A DNA stretch of 64,000 nt from positions 62,001-126,000 of the forward strand of contig URYL01000008.1 in NCBI GenBank assembly GCA_900552075.1, read 5' to 3'. Source of the stretch: an uncultured Bacteroides sp. Its GTDB lineage: Bacteria; Bacteroidota; Bacteroidia; Bacteroidales; Bacteroidaceae. The translations under genes and the position numbers were made by a program. Of the stretch, positions 52,501 through 61,186 are shown piece after piece. The stretch's first letter is position 1, and the number at the start of each line of letters is the position of its first letter. Below the pieces are notes generated by a model. It was not told the origin of the DNA. It worked only from the letters and a program-made list of their open reading frames with translations, and did no database searches.

Positions 52501-52566
52501 ATGTACATCGTACCGGCCATTTATTCTTATATATCGACTAACCGCACTAAAAAAGAAAAGAAATGA
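49534..52566 (+). CDS. RND-family multidrug efflux pump
   Basis: A 1010-residue inner-membrane proton-driven pump of the HAE1/AcrB type, a little shorter than AcrB (1049). Twelve membrane helices and two large periplasmic loops. The proton-relay aspartates D400-D401 are seen in GLVVDDAIVMTEN, and the second-half relay region in GLVAKNGILIVEFANQ. The N-terminus SIRRPVLATVLTIIILLFGL is typical. It overlaps the TolC gene by four bases (ATGA). Substrate unknown; single-polypeptide RND pumps in this genus export drugs and bile-type compounds. Confidence 0.94.
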   Translation: MNISELSIRRPVLATVLTIIILLFGLIGYTTLGVREYPSVDNPIISVTCSYPGANAEVIENQITEPLEQNINGIPGIRSLSSTSQQGQCRITVEFELSVDLETAANDVRDKVSRAQRYLPRDCDPPTVSKADADASPILMVAIQSNTRSLLELSEIADLTVKEQLQTIPDVSSVSIWGEKRYSMRLWLDPVKMAGYGITPVDVKNAINDQNLELPSGSIEGNTVELTLRTMGQMHTAKEFNSIILKEQNGQVVRFSDIGYAELGPADLKSYMKMNGVPMVGVVVIPQPGANHIDIADAVYERMEQMKKDLPDDVEYTYGFDNTRFIRASIAEVESTVYEAFALVIIIIFLFLRDWRVTLIPCIVIPVSLIGAFFVMYIAGFSINVLTMLAVVLSVGLVVDDAIVMTENIYIRIERGMKPFEAGIEGAKEIFFAVISTTITLAAVFIPIVFMEGTSGRLFREFSFVVAGSVIISAFSALTFTPMLATKLLKHREKQNWFYRKTEPFFEGMNRLYSRSLQAFLRKRIIAIPFILITLALIGYLWNHIPAEMAPLEDRSQINIRTSAAEGASYEYIRDYTEEINTLVDSIVPDAAFITARVSSGSGNIQVTLKDIKERDYTQMEVAEKISKAIRTHTKARSFVQQQSSFGGRRASMPVQYVLQAVSIEKLQKVLPEFLAQVYDNPTFQMADVDLKFSSPEMRVNINRDKAGTMGVSVRDIGETLQYGLSGQRMGYFYMNGKQYEILGQINRQQRNQPANIKSIYIRNDKGEMMQLDNLVEFVEAVAPPKLYHYNRFISATISAGLAEGKTIGDGLDEMDKIADKVLDDTFRTALSGDSKEYRESSSSLMFAFILALILIYLILSAQFESFKDPFIIMLTVPLAIAGALVFMYFGDITMNIFSQIGIIMLIGLVAKNGILIVEFANQKQEAGEEKMLAIRDAALQRLRPILMTSASTILGLLPLAFASGEGANQRIAMGVAVVGGMLVSTFLTMYIVPAIYSYISTNRTKKEKK

Positions 52567-53885
52567 GAATACGGGCTTTTTATCTTGCATTTTTATTGCT
52601 CGGCCTGGGACTTCCAGTGCAGGCCCAGTACACCTATACCTTGAAACAATGCCTGGAAGAAGGATTGGCCAACAACTATTCACTCCGCATCACCCGCAAC
52701 GAAGAGCAGGTAAGTAAGAACAACGCTACCTTAGGAAATGCGGGCTACCTGCCTACGGTAGACCTGACAGCCGGCTATACCGGCAATGCGGACAACAGCA
52801 ACAGCCAGTCGCGTGAGACAGGAGAAACTACCAAGCTCCGTGGCGTATACGACCAGACTCTGGATGCGGGTATCGACCTGAACTGGACGATTTTCGACGG
52901 ATTCAACATCAGCACCACTTACAAGCAGCTGAAAGAACTAGAACGACAAGGAGCCACCAACACCCGGATTGCCATCGAGGATTTCATCGCCACCCTCACG
53001 GCAGAATACTATAACTACATCCGACAAGAAATCCGGTTGAAGAATTTCCGTTATGCCGTATCACTGTCCCAGGAACGTCTGCGCATCGTGGAAGAACGCT
53101 ACCATATCGGAAACTTCTCCCGGCTGGACTACCAGCAGGCCACTGTGGACTTCAATGCCGACCGGGCACAGTATATCAAACAGCGGGAACTGGTACATAC
53201 TTCCCGCATCAACCTGAACGAGCTGATGGCCGCCAAAGATATGGACCGCCCTCTCAGCGTAAAAGACTCGGTGATTGACGTCAACGAAAACCTGGATTTC
53301 AATGCCTTATGGGATGGTACCCTCCAAACCAACTCCAGTTTGCTGCAAGCTGACCAGAATACCGTGCTGGCCCAACTGGATTATAAAAAAGTATTGTCGC
53401 GCAACTATCCATATGTACGGTTGAATGCAGGCTACGGCTATACCTTAAATAAATACGATGTGAATGCCACCCGCCAGCGAAGCAACTGGGGATTCAGCGG
53501 CGGTATTACCGTGGGATTCAACATTTTTGACGGTAACCGGCGACGGGAAAAACGGAATGCCAGCCTCGCCATCCGCAACGCCCAGCTGGCCCGCGACGAA
53601 CTGGAACAAGGACTCCGGGCCGACCTGAGCAACCTGTGGCAAGCCTACCGCAACAACATCCGCTTGTTGAACCTGGAACGTCAGAACCTGATTTCTGCCA
53701 AAGAGAACCACGAGATAGCCAAAGAACGCTACCTGCTGGGAGATTTATCCGGAATTGAAATGCGTGAAGCCCAGAAAAGCCTCCTCGATGCGGAAGAACG
53801 CATTCTTTCTGCAGAATATGATACGAAAATGTGTGAAATATCCCTGCTGCAACTTAGCGGGAAGGTGACGCAATACCTGAAATAA
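52563..53885 (+). CDS. TolC-family outer-membrane efflux channel (RND partner)
   Basis: A 440-residue outer-membrane factor: signal peptide ending PVQAQ, then the two similar halves with long helices (NLGNAGYLPTVDLTAGYT-like, here LGNAGYLPTVDLTAGYTG; VLSRNYPYVRLNAGYGYT). Together with the two upstream genes it makes a complete tripartite RND system. It is not closely similar to the TolC at 18441, so the window holds two independent export systems. Confidence 0.92.
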   Translation: MRIRAFYLAFLLLGLGLPVQAQYTYTLKQCLEEGLANNYSLRITRNEEQVSKNNATLGNAGYLPTVDLTAGYTGNADNSNSQSRETGETTKLRGVYDQTLDAGIDLNWTIFDGFNISTTYKQLKELERQGATNTRIAIEDFIATLTAEYYNYIRQEIRLKNFRYAVSLSQERLRIVEERYHIGNFSRLDYQQATVDFNADRAQYIKQRELVHTSRINLNELMAAKDMDRPLSVKDSVIDVNENLDFNALWDGTLQTNSSLLQADQNTVLAQLDYKKVLSRNYPYVRLNAGYGYTLNKYDVNATRQRSNWGFSGGITVGFNIFDGNRRREKRNASLAIRNAQLARDELEQGLRADLSNLWQAYRNNIRLLNLERQNLISAKENHEIAKERYLLGDLSGIEMREAQKSLLDAEERILSAEYDTKMCEISLLQLSGKVTQYLK

Positions 53886-53904
53886 AATATTTCATAATTT
53901 TTTG

Positions 53905-53912
53905 TATCTTTG
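53905..53912 (+). promoter_or_regulatory. -7 promoter box for the amino-acid permease
   Basis: TATCTTTG, a consensus -7 box, 20 bases after the TolC stop and 26 before the ATG. Confidence 0.55.
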
Positions 53913-53938
53913 CCGCACAATCTACAAATACAATCATC

Positions 53939-55621
53939 ATGGGGCTTTTTATTCGAAAAAGTATAGAGGCTTTGCAGGCTGAAGCCAAGGAAACGGGAAG
54001 CGGCACCCTCAAACGGGTATTAGGGCCCGTCAGTCTGGTAGCACTCGGAGTGGGAGTCATTATTGGAGCCGGCTTGTTTTCCATCACCGGAACCGTGGCG
54101 GCTTCTTACACAGGTCCGGCCATTACGCTTTCGTTCATCATTGCAGCCATCGGATGCTGCTTTGCGGGACTCTGCTATGCGGAATTTGCTTCCATGATTC
54201 CTGTATCAGGAAGTGCCTATACCTATTCATACGCCACCATGGGTGAACTCATCGCCTGGATTATCGGATGGGATTTGGTACTGGAATATACCGTAGCCGC
54301 CACCACCGTCAGTATCAGCTGGAGCCGCTATATGACCGTCTTCCTGCAAGGGGTAGGAATTGAACTTCCCCAGGCATTCACAGCCTGTCCGTGGGACGGA
54401 GGTATCGTGAACATCCCCGCTATGGTAATCGTGGTACTCATGAGCCTGATTCTGATGCGGGGTACTGCCGGAAGTTCCTTCTTTAACGGACTGATTGTTT
54501 TCCTGAAAATAGCGGTGATTCTGATATTCGTGGTACTGGGCTGGCGCTTTATCCAAAGCGACAACTACATACCTTATATTCCGACTAATACCGGCACGTT
54601 GGGTGAGTTCGGCATTTCGGGCATTTTCCGAGGAGCTGCCATCGTTTTCTTTGCCTTTTTGGGATTTGACGCAGTGAGTACCGCTGCTCAGGAGACCAAA
54701 AATCCGAAACGGGATATGCCTATCGGTATTTTAGTATCTCTGCTGATGTGCACTATTTTATATATCCTCTTTGCCCATGTCATGACGGGAGTAGCTCACT
54801 ACACCGATTTCAGTGGACAAGTGGGTATCGCCCCGGTAGCCGTAGCCATTGAGAAAATGGGATACCCTGATGCCCAAGGCATCATCCAACCGGTTTATCC
54901 ATGGTTGAATAAAGCCATCATCCTGGCTATTTTGTTCGGTTACTGCTCAGTCATCATGGTCACCCTGCTCGGACAAAGCCGTGTTTTCCTGAGCATGAGC
55001 CGCGACGGACTGCTTCCCCCGTTCTTTTCCAAAATCAATCCGCGTTTCCGTACACCCGTACACAGCAATGCCTTGTTCATGGTCGTGGTCAGCCTGTTGG
55101 CCGGCTTCATCCCGGCACAGGTAGCCGGAGAGATGACCAGCATCGGTACGCTGCTGGCCTTCACACTGGTCTGCGCCGCCATACTGGTTGTACGCAAGAC
55201 CATGCCCCACGTACACCGGGCCTTCAAAACCCCGTTCGTTCCCTTCGTCCCCATCATGGGCATCCTTACCTGCCTGTGCATGATGAGTTTCCTTCCCGCC
55301 GATACGTGGATACGACTGGTGTTGTGGATGCTCATCGGTCTGGATGTATATGCCTCCTACGGCATCCATCATAGCAAACTGGAACCCGGACAAAAACATC
55401 GGAAAGGAGATATGGTATTAAACCTTACAGGATTAATATTGTCTGTACTGAGTGTAGTAACCGGATTGTGGCACCAGCAAACCGTAGGATGGGACGAGGA
55501 CAAGACCCTGCTGACCATCTCTTTTGTGTTTGCCTTTACCCATTGCGCTTACTATATGTGGCGAATTTGGAAACACCCGCACAACCACCAGAACTTATCG
55601 GAGCAACCGATTGAGTCTTAA
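53939..55621 (+). CDS. APC-family amino-acid permease
   Basis: A 560-residue membrane protein with 12 or more helices, of the cationic amino-acid transporter (YfnA/CAT) branch. The family's first helix GLFSITGTVAASYTGPAIT with the unwound GVGVIIGAGLF substrate loop is clear, as is GFDAVSTAAQETKNPKRDMP. The C-terminus has two extra helices (about 470-540). It is monocistronic with its own promoter. Substrate not assigned. Confidence 0.9.
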   Translation: MGLFIRKSIEALQAEAKETGSGTLKRVLGPVSLVALGVGVIIGAGLFSITGTVAASYTGPAITLSFIIAAIGCCFAGLCYAEFASMIPVSGSAYTYSYATMGELIAWIIGWDLVLEYTVAATTVSISWSRYMTVFLQGVGIELPQAFTACPWDGGIVNIPAMVIVVLMSLILMRGTAGSSFFNGLIVFLKIAVILIFVVLGWRFIQSDNYIPYIPTNTGTLGEFGISGIFRGAAIVFFAFLGFDAVSTAAQETKNPKRDMPIGILVSLLMCTILYILFAHVMTGVAHYTDFSGQVGIAPVAVAIEKMGYPDAQGIIQPVYPWLNKAIILAILFGYCSVIMVTLLGQSRVFLSMSRDGLLPPFFSKINPRFRTPVHSNALFMVVVSLLAGFIPAQVAGEMTSIGTLLAFTLVCAAILVVRKTMPHVHRAFKTPFVPFVPIMGILTCLCMMSFLPADTWIRLVLWMLIGLDVYASYGIHHSKLEPGQKHRKGDMVLNLTGLILSVLSVVTGLWHQQTVGWDEDKTLLTISFVFAFTHCAYYMWRIWKHPHNHQNLSEQPIES

Positions 55622-55717
55622 AAGAAGTTATAAAAAACGGGCAGGAACAGAAAAAACGAATAATAAACCACAAACGACATTTAAAAAAGTTGTTATTTTA
55701 CAGCGATTTATACTATT

Positions 55718-56527
55718 ATGGATAAAAATATATTATATACTGCCATTCAGGCCGCACTCGCCGCCGGAGCAGAAATCATGTCTGTATATACTGATCCGAA
55801 TGCGGATTTTGAGATAGAGAAAAAAGCGGATAATTCTCCGCTGACCATCGCCGACCGCAAATCGCATGCCGTCATAGCCCAGGCTTTGGCTTCCACTCCC
55901 TATCCCCTGCTGAGCGAAGAAGGGGCCAAAATCGCACCTGAAGAAAGGCAGCAATGGAAAGAGCTTTGGATTGTCGACCCGTTGGACGGTACCAAGGAAT
56001 TCATCAAGCGGAACGGTGAATTTACCGTCAACATTGCCTACGTAAAAGACGGTTGCCCGGAAGCGGGAGTCATTTATATCCCCGTCAAAAAAGAACTTTA
56101 TTTTGCCGATACCACACTGGGAGCCTATAAAATCAATGAAATTACGGAAACCGATTCATACACTTCACTGGATGCACTGATTGCGCATGCACAGCGTCTG
56201 CCGAATGTCCAGCGTACAAACGATACATTCATCGTCGTGGCTTCCCGTTCACACCTGACTCCTGAAACAGAAGCTTATATCCACGAAATGCAGCAAAAGC
56301 ATGCACACGTGGAAACCATTTCCAAGGGAAGTTCCTTGAAGCTGTGCCTCATCGCAGAAGGCAACGCCGATGTATATCCTCGTTTTGCCCCGACCATGGA
56401 ATGGGATACCGCTGCCGGACATGCCATTATCCGTGCTTCCGGGAAGGAAGTGTATCAGGCTGGGAAAAAAGAGCCGCTACAATACAACAAAACAGACTTG
56501 CTGAACCCTTGGTTCATAGCAGAATAA
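55718..56527 (+). CDS. cysQ: 3'(2'),5'-bisphosphate nucleotidase
   Basis: A 269-residue magnesium phosphatase of the inositol-monophosphatase fold that removes the 3'-phosphate from PAP (the by-product of sulfonation) and from PAPS. Metal ligands: E67-E68 (LLSEEGAK), D87-P-L-D90-G-T (IVDPLDGTKEF) and the D of MEWDTAAGHAI. It is the first gene of the sulfonation operon (13 bases before the transporter) and would recycle the PAP made by the sulfotransferase at the end. Confidence 0.93.
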   Translation: MDKNILYTAIQAALAAGAEIMSVYTDPNADFEIEKKADNSPLTIADRKSHAVIAQALASTPYPLLSEEGAKIAPEERQQWKELWIVDPLDGTKEFIKRNGEFTVNIAYVKDGCPEAGVIYIPVKKELYFADTTLGAYKINEITETDSYTSLDALIAHAQRLPNVQRTNDTFIVVASRSHLTPETEAYIHEMQQKHAHVETISKGSSLKLCLIAEGNADVYPRFAPTMEWDTAAGHAIIRASGKEVYQAGKKEPLQYNKTDLLNPWFIAE

Positions 56528-56540
56528 CCCAACTATTTGT

Positions 56541-58082
56541 ATGTCTATCGAGATTCTTATCGTACTTTTTTCACTTGTGGCCATGCTGGTCGCATTGATT
56601 ATGGACAAGATGCGTCCGGGAATGATTCTGTTCTCGGTTGTCGTCGTCTTCCTCTGCACCGGCATCCTCACCCCGAAAGAAATGCTGGAAGGCTTCAGCA
56701 ACAAAGGAATGATTACGGTCGCCTTGCTGTTTCTGGTCAGTGAAGGAGTACGTCAAAGCGGTGCCTTGACCCAGCTTATCAAAAAGCTACTTCCCCAGCA
56801 GACAACCTCCGTCTTCCGGGCACAGGCGCGCATGCTGCCCAGCATCGCTTTCATATCAGCCTTTCTGAACAACACACCAGTGGTGGTCATATTTGCCCCC
56901 ATCATCAAGCGGTGGGCCAACTATGTCAAGCTTCCGGCCACTTACTTTCTGATTCCATTGTCGTACGTGACAATTCTCGGTGGTATCTGTACGCTGATTG
57001 GTACATCTACCAACCTGGTGGTACACAGCATGATTCTCGATGCCGGGATGAAAGGCTTCAGCATGTTCGAACTGGGGAAGGTAGGCATATTCATCGCTCT
57101 GGCCGGTATTATCTACCTGTTTCTGTTCTCCAAGAAACTGTTACCCGCCAACCGTCCGGACACAGCCAACGAGGAAGAAAACGACTCTTCACTGCATCTG
57201 GTAGAAGCCGTCATCGGTCCACGCTTCCCGGGTATCAACAAGACGGTGAGCGAATTTGATTTCAAACGCCATTACGGAGCGGAAGTGAAAGAACTTCGCC
57301 GTAGCGGACGTACCTATACCAACCTGAGCAAAGTCAGTTTCCGCGAAGGCGATACATTGGTGGTACTGACAGACGACAGCTTCATCCAGACATGGGGAGA
57401 ATCTTCTGTCTTCCTGATGCTGGCCAACGGGAAAGAATACGAACCGACCGGAAAGAAAAAACGCTGGTTCACCCTCTTCCTGCTCGTGTTCATGATTGTA
57501 GGAGCTACCATCGGTGAACTGCCGGGCATTGAGAAATACCTTCCCGAAGGCATCAAGCTGGATATGTTCTTTTTCGTGTCCATCACTACGGTCATCATGG
57601 CATGGACCAAGATATTCCCTCCACAAAAATATACCAAGTATATCTCCTGGGACATCCTGATTACCATTGCCTGTGCCTTTGCCATCAGCAAAGCCATGGA
57701 AAATTCCGGAGTGGCCGACTTGCTGGCCGGTTACATCATCAGCCTGAGCCATGACTACGGTCCTTATGTGTTGCTGGCCGTGCTGTTCATCATTACGAAC
57801 ATCTTTACAGAACTGATTACCAACAATGCGGCGGCGGCCCTGTCCTTCCCTATTGCCCTGTCACTGTCCACCCAGCTGGGAGTCAATCCCATGCCGTTCT
57901 TCGTGGTCATCTGCATGGCAGCCTCGGCCAGTTTCTCCACCCCTATCGGCTATCAAACCAACCTGATTGTACAAGGTATCGGGAACTACAAGTTCACCGA
58001 CTTCGTCCGTATCGGATTGCCGCTGAACATCATCACATTCCTGATATCGGTCTTTCTCATTCCGCTGATATGGCCGTTTTAA
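56541..58082 (+). CDS. SLC13-family transporter, probably sulfate uptake
   Basis: A 513-residue divalent-anion/sodium symporter-type permease with about 11-12 helices and an internal TrkA-C (RCK_C) domain (about 210-290; LRRSGRTYTNLSKVSFREGD). The conserved membrane motifs TLIGTSTNLVVHSMIL near 150 and FSTPIGYQTNLIV near 465 hold the SNT-like substrate sites. Members carry sulfate, dicarboxylates or phosphate; its place between cysQ and cysC points to sulfate. Confidence 0.88.
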   Translation: MSIEILIVLFSLVAMLVALIMDKMRPGMILFSVVVVFLCTGILTPKEMLEGFSNKGMITVALLFLVSEGVRQSGALTQLIKKLLPQQTTSVFRAQARMLPSIAFISAFLNNTPVVVIFAPIIKRWANYVKLPATYFLIPLSYVTILGGICTLIGTSTNLVVHSMILDAGMKGFSMFELGKVGIFIALAGIIYLFLFSKKLLPANRPDTANEEENDSSLHLVEAVIGPRFPGINKTVSEFDFKRHYGAEVKELRRSGRTYTNLSKVSFREGDTLVVLTDDSFIQTWGESSVFLMLANGKEYEPTGKKKRWFTLFLLVFMIVGATIGELPGIEKYLPEGIKLDMFFFVSITTVIMAWTKIFPPQKYTKYISWDILITIACAFAISKAMENSGVADLLAGYIISLSHDYGPYVLLAVLFIITNIFTELITNNAAAALSFPIALSLSTQLGVNPMPFFVVICMAASASFSTPIGYQTNLIVQGIGNYKFTDFVRIGLPLNIITFLISVFLIPLIWPF

Positions 58083-58107
58083 AACAGACTTAAACAGACA
58101 TTACAAT

Positions 58108-58719
58108 ATGAACGATTCAAAAGCAACTCATATCTATCCGATATTCGACCGCATGCTGGGGCGTGCAGACAAGGAAGAGCTACTTCACCAACACGGACTT
58201 ATGATTTGGTTCACCGGACTGAGCGGTTCCGGAAAAAGTACCATCGCCATCGCCCTTGAGCGCGAACTCCAACAGCGCGGGCTGCTGTGCCGTATTCTCG
58301 ACGGAGACAACATCCGCAGCGGCATCAACAACAACCTGGGCTTCTCGGCCGAAGACCGGGTAGAGAATATCCGACGCATTGCCGAAGTGGGCAAGCTGTT
58401 TGTCGATACCGGTATCATTACCTTGGCAGCTTTCATCAGCCCCAACAACGAAATCCGAGAAATGGCTGCCCGCATCATCGGGAAAGACGATTTTCTGGAG
58501 ATCTACGTCAGTACCCCGCTGGAAGAATGTGAGCGCCGCGATGTGAAAGGCCTGTACGCCAAGGCCCGCCGAGGAGAAATCAAAAACTTCACCGGCATTT
58601 CGGCTCCATTCGAGGCACCGGCGCATCCGGCCCTTTCGCTCGACACCTCCAAACTGTCACTCAAAGAATCCGTCGACCAGCTGCTCGACCTGATTCTTCC
58701 CAAAGTCACTAAAAAATAA
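58108..58719 (+). CDS. cysC: Adenylyl-sulfate (APS) kinase
   Basis: A 203-residue enzyme that phosphorylates APS to PAPS, the universal sulfonate donor. P-loop GLSGSGKS (37-44), the DGDNIRSGINNNLGFSAEDR stretch (in part) near 72-90, and ISAPFEAP near the C-terminus. It is a separate gene, not fused to cysN. It lies 14 bases before cysD. Confidence 0.95.
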   Translation: MNDSKATHIYPIFDRMLGRADKEELLHQHGLMIWFTGLSGSGKSTIAIALERELQQRGLLCRILDGDNIRSGINNNLGFSAEDRVENIRRIAEVGKLFVDTGIITLAAFISPNNEIREMAARIIGKDDFLEIYVSTPLEECERRDVKGLYAKARRGEIKNFTGISAPFEAPAHPALSLDTSKLSLKESVDQLLDLILPKVTKK

Positions 58720-58733
58720 ATTATATATTAGCC

Positions 58734-59645
58734 ATGCAAGAAGAATACAAATTAAGCCACTTAAAAGAACTCGAAGCCGAGTCCATTCATATCATCCGTG
58801 AGGTGGCTGCCGAATTTGAGAATCCGGTGATGCTCTACAGCATTGGAAAAGACTCATCCGTCATGGTCCGTCTGGCAGAAAAAGCCTTCGCTCCGGGAAA
58901 AGTTCCTTTTCCTCTGATGCACATCGATTCCAAATGGAAATTCAAGGAAATGATTCAGTTCCGCGATGAATACGCTAAAAAATACGGTTGGAACCTGATT
59001 GTGGAAAGCAACATGGAAGCCTTCCGCGCAGGCGTAGGCCCCTTCACTCACGGAAGTAAGGTACACACCGACCTGATGAAAACCCAGGCCCTGCTGCACG
59101 CCCTCGACAAATACAAGTTCGACGCAGCCTTCGGAGGCGCACGCCGCGACGAAGAGAAATCACGTGCCAAGGAACGTATCTTCTCTTTCCGTAACGAGTT
59201 CCACCAGTGGGACCCCAAGAACCAGCGTCCGGAACTTTGGGACATCTACAATGCCCGCATCCGCAAAGGAGAAAGCATCCGTGTGTTCCCATTGAGTAAC
59301 TGGACCGAACTGGACATCTGGCAGTACATCCGTCTGGAAAATATCCCCATCGTACCGTTGTATTTCGCGAAGGTACGTCCGGTGGTCAACATCGACGGAC
59401 AGCTGATTATGCCCGATGACGACCGTCTGCCGGAAAAATACCGCGACAAGATTGAAATGAAGAAAATCCGTTTCCGCACCTTAGGATGCTGGCCGCTGAC
59501 AGGCGCCATTGAAAGCGAAGCCGACACCATCGAAAAGATTGTGGAGGAAATGATGACCACCACCAAGAGTGAACGTACCACCCGTGTCATCGACTTCGAC
59601 CAGGAAGCCAGTATGGAACAAAAGAAACGTGAAGGATATTTTTAA
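58734..59645 (+). CDS. cysD: Sulfate adenylyltransferase subunit 2
   Basis: A 303-residue ATP-pyrophosphatase-fold subunit that adenylates sulfate to APS. The PP-loop SIGKDSS lies at 36-42; later motifs include GARRDEEKSRAKER and SNWTELDIWQYI. It works with cysN, 12 bases downstream, whose GTPase drives the reaction. Confidence 0.96.
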   Translation: MQEEYKLSHLKELEAESIHIIREVAAEFENPVMLYSIGKDSSVMVRLAEKAFAPGKVPFPLMHIDSKWKFKEMIQFRDEYAKKYGWNLIVESNMEAFRAGVGPFTHGSKVHTDLMKTQALLHALDKYKFDAAFGGARRDEEKSRAKERIFSFRNEFHQWDPKNQRPELWDIYNARIRKGESIRVFPLSNWTELDIWQYIRLENIPIVPLYFAKVRPVVNIDGQLIMPDDDRLPEKYRDKIEMKKIRFRTLGCWPLTGAIESEADTIEKIVEEMMTTTKSERTTRVIDFDQEASMEQKKREGYF

Positions 59646-59657
59646 TTACGCAACGAC

Positions 59658-61163
59658 ATGGAACATTTAGATAAAAGCAAATCAGGCAACCCGATGGAAG
59701 GAGAAGCCAGAGGCAAGATGTCTATCGAGGAATTCCTGAAAAAAGACGAACAGAAGGACCTGCTCCGTTTCCTGACCGCAGGTTCAGTCGACGACGGAAA
59801 GTCCACCCTGATCGGACGTCTGCTGTTCGACAGTAAGAAATTGTATGAAGACCAGCTCGATGCCCTGGAACGCGACAGCAAGCGTATGGGTAACGCCGGT
59901 GAACACATCGACTATGCCCTGCTGCTCGACGGACTGAAAGCCGAACGTGAACAAGGTATCACCATCGACGTAGCTTACCGTTATTTCTCTACCAACAACC
60001 GTAAGTTCATCATTGCCGACACTCCGGGACACGAACAATATACCCGTAACATGATTACCGGCGGTTCGACTGCCAACTTGGCCGTCATCCTGGTAGATGC
60101 CCGTACCGGTGTCATCACACAGACCCGCCGCCATACCTATCTGGTATCCTTGTTGGGCATCAAGCACGTGGTACTGGCCGTCAACAAGATGGACCTGGTA
60201 GACTACTCCAAAGAAGTGTTCGACAAGATTGTAGCCGACTATATGGCCTTCATTACCCCGCTGGGTATCCCCGACGTACAGTGCATTCCGCTGTCAGCCT
60301 TGGAAGGAGACAATGTGGTAGCAAAATCCGACCGTACCCCTTGGTACGAAGGCCCTGCCCTGTTGGAATTCCTGGAAACCGTCCACATCGGTAACGACCA
60401 TAACCTGAAAGACTTCCGCTATCCGGTACAGTACGTGCTTCGTCCGAACCTCGACTTCCGTGGTTTCTGCGGAAAGGTAGCTTCCGGTGTGGTACACAAA
60501 GGTGATGAGGTAGTAGCCTTGCCTTCCGGCAAGCGTTCGCACATCAAGAGCATCGTGACTTACGACGGAGAACTCGACTATGCCTTCCCGCCGATGTCTG
60601 TCACCTTGACCCTGGAAGACGAAATCGACGTATCCCGTGGTGAAATGCTGGTACACCCCGACAACATGCCGATGATTGGGCGTAACTTCGAAGCCATGCT
60701 GGTATGGATGGACGAAGAAAAGATGGACATGGAGAAATCTTTCTTCCTGAAACAGACCACCAACACCAGCCGTACCCGCATTGACAGCATCAAGTACAAG
60801 GTAGATATCAACACCATGGAACACCTGTCTGTGGAAAACGGACGCCTGGCCAAGGAAGATGTGCCCATGCAGCTCAACCAAATTGCTCATGTGGTACTGA
60901 CTTCTTCCAAGGAGTTGTTCTTCGATCCTTATACCAAGAACAAAGCTACGGGTGCCTTCATCCTGATTGACCCGATTACCAACAACACCAGTGCCGTAGG
61001 TATGATCATCAACCAGGTGGCCGACAAAGACATGCACAACCAGATGGAACTGCCTGTTCTCAACCTGCCGAAACTGGGAATCGGTCCGGAACATTACGAA
61101 GCCATTGAACGCGCTGTAAAAGATTTGGAACGTCAGGGCATCGCCGTGGAAATCAAAAAATAA
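59658..61163 (+). CDS. cysN: Sulfate adenylyltransferase subunit 1 (GTPase)
   Basis: A 501-residue EF-Tu-like GTPase that couples GTP hydrolysis to APS synthesis. G1 GSVDDGKS (42-49), G3 DTPGHEQYTRNM, G4 NKMDLV. The length corresponds to CysN alone, without the C-terminal APS kinase found in CysNC. An internal ATG at residue 21 (MSIEEFLKK) is a possible alternative start, but the first 20 residues have normal codon use. Confidence 0.95.
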   Translation: MEHLDKSKSGNPMEGEARGKMSIEEFLKKDEQKDLLRFLTAGSVDDGKSTLIGRLLFDSKKLYEDQLDALERDSKRMGNAGEHIDYALLLDGLKAEREQGITIDVAYRYFSTNNRKFIIADTPGHEQYTRNMITGGSTANLAVILVDARTGVITQTRRHTYLVSLLGIKHVVLAVNKMDLVDYSKEVFDKIVADYMAFITPLGIPDVQCIPLSALEGDNVVAKSDRTPWYEGPALLEFLETVHIGNDHNLKDFRYPVQYVLRPNLDFRGFCGKVASGVVHKGDEVVALPSGKRSHIKSIVTYDGELDYAFPPMSVTLTLEDEIDVSRGEMLVHPDNMPMIGRNFEAMLVWMDEEKMDMEKSFFLKQTTNTSRTRIDSIKYKVDINTMEHLSVENGRLAKEDVPMQLNQIAHVVLTSSKELFFDPYTKNKATGAFILIDPITNNTSAVGMIINQVADKDMHNQMELPVLNLPKLGIGPEHYEAIERAVKDLERQGIAVEIKK

Positions 61164-61186
61164 TCTATTAACCCTCAAAACAGATT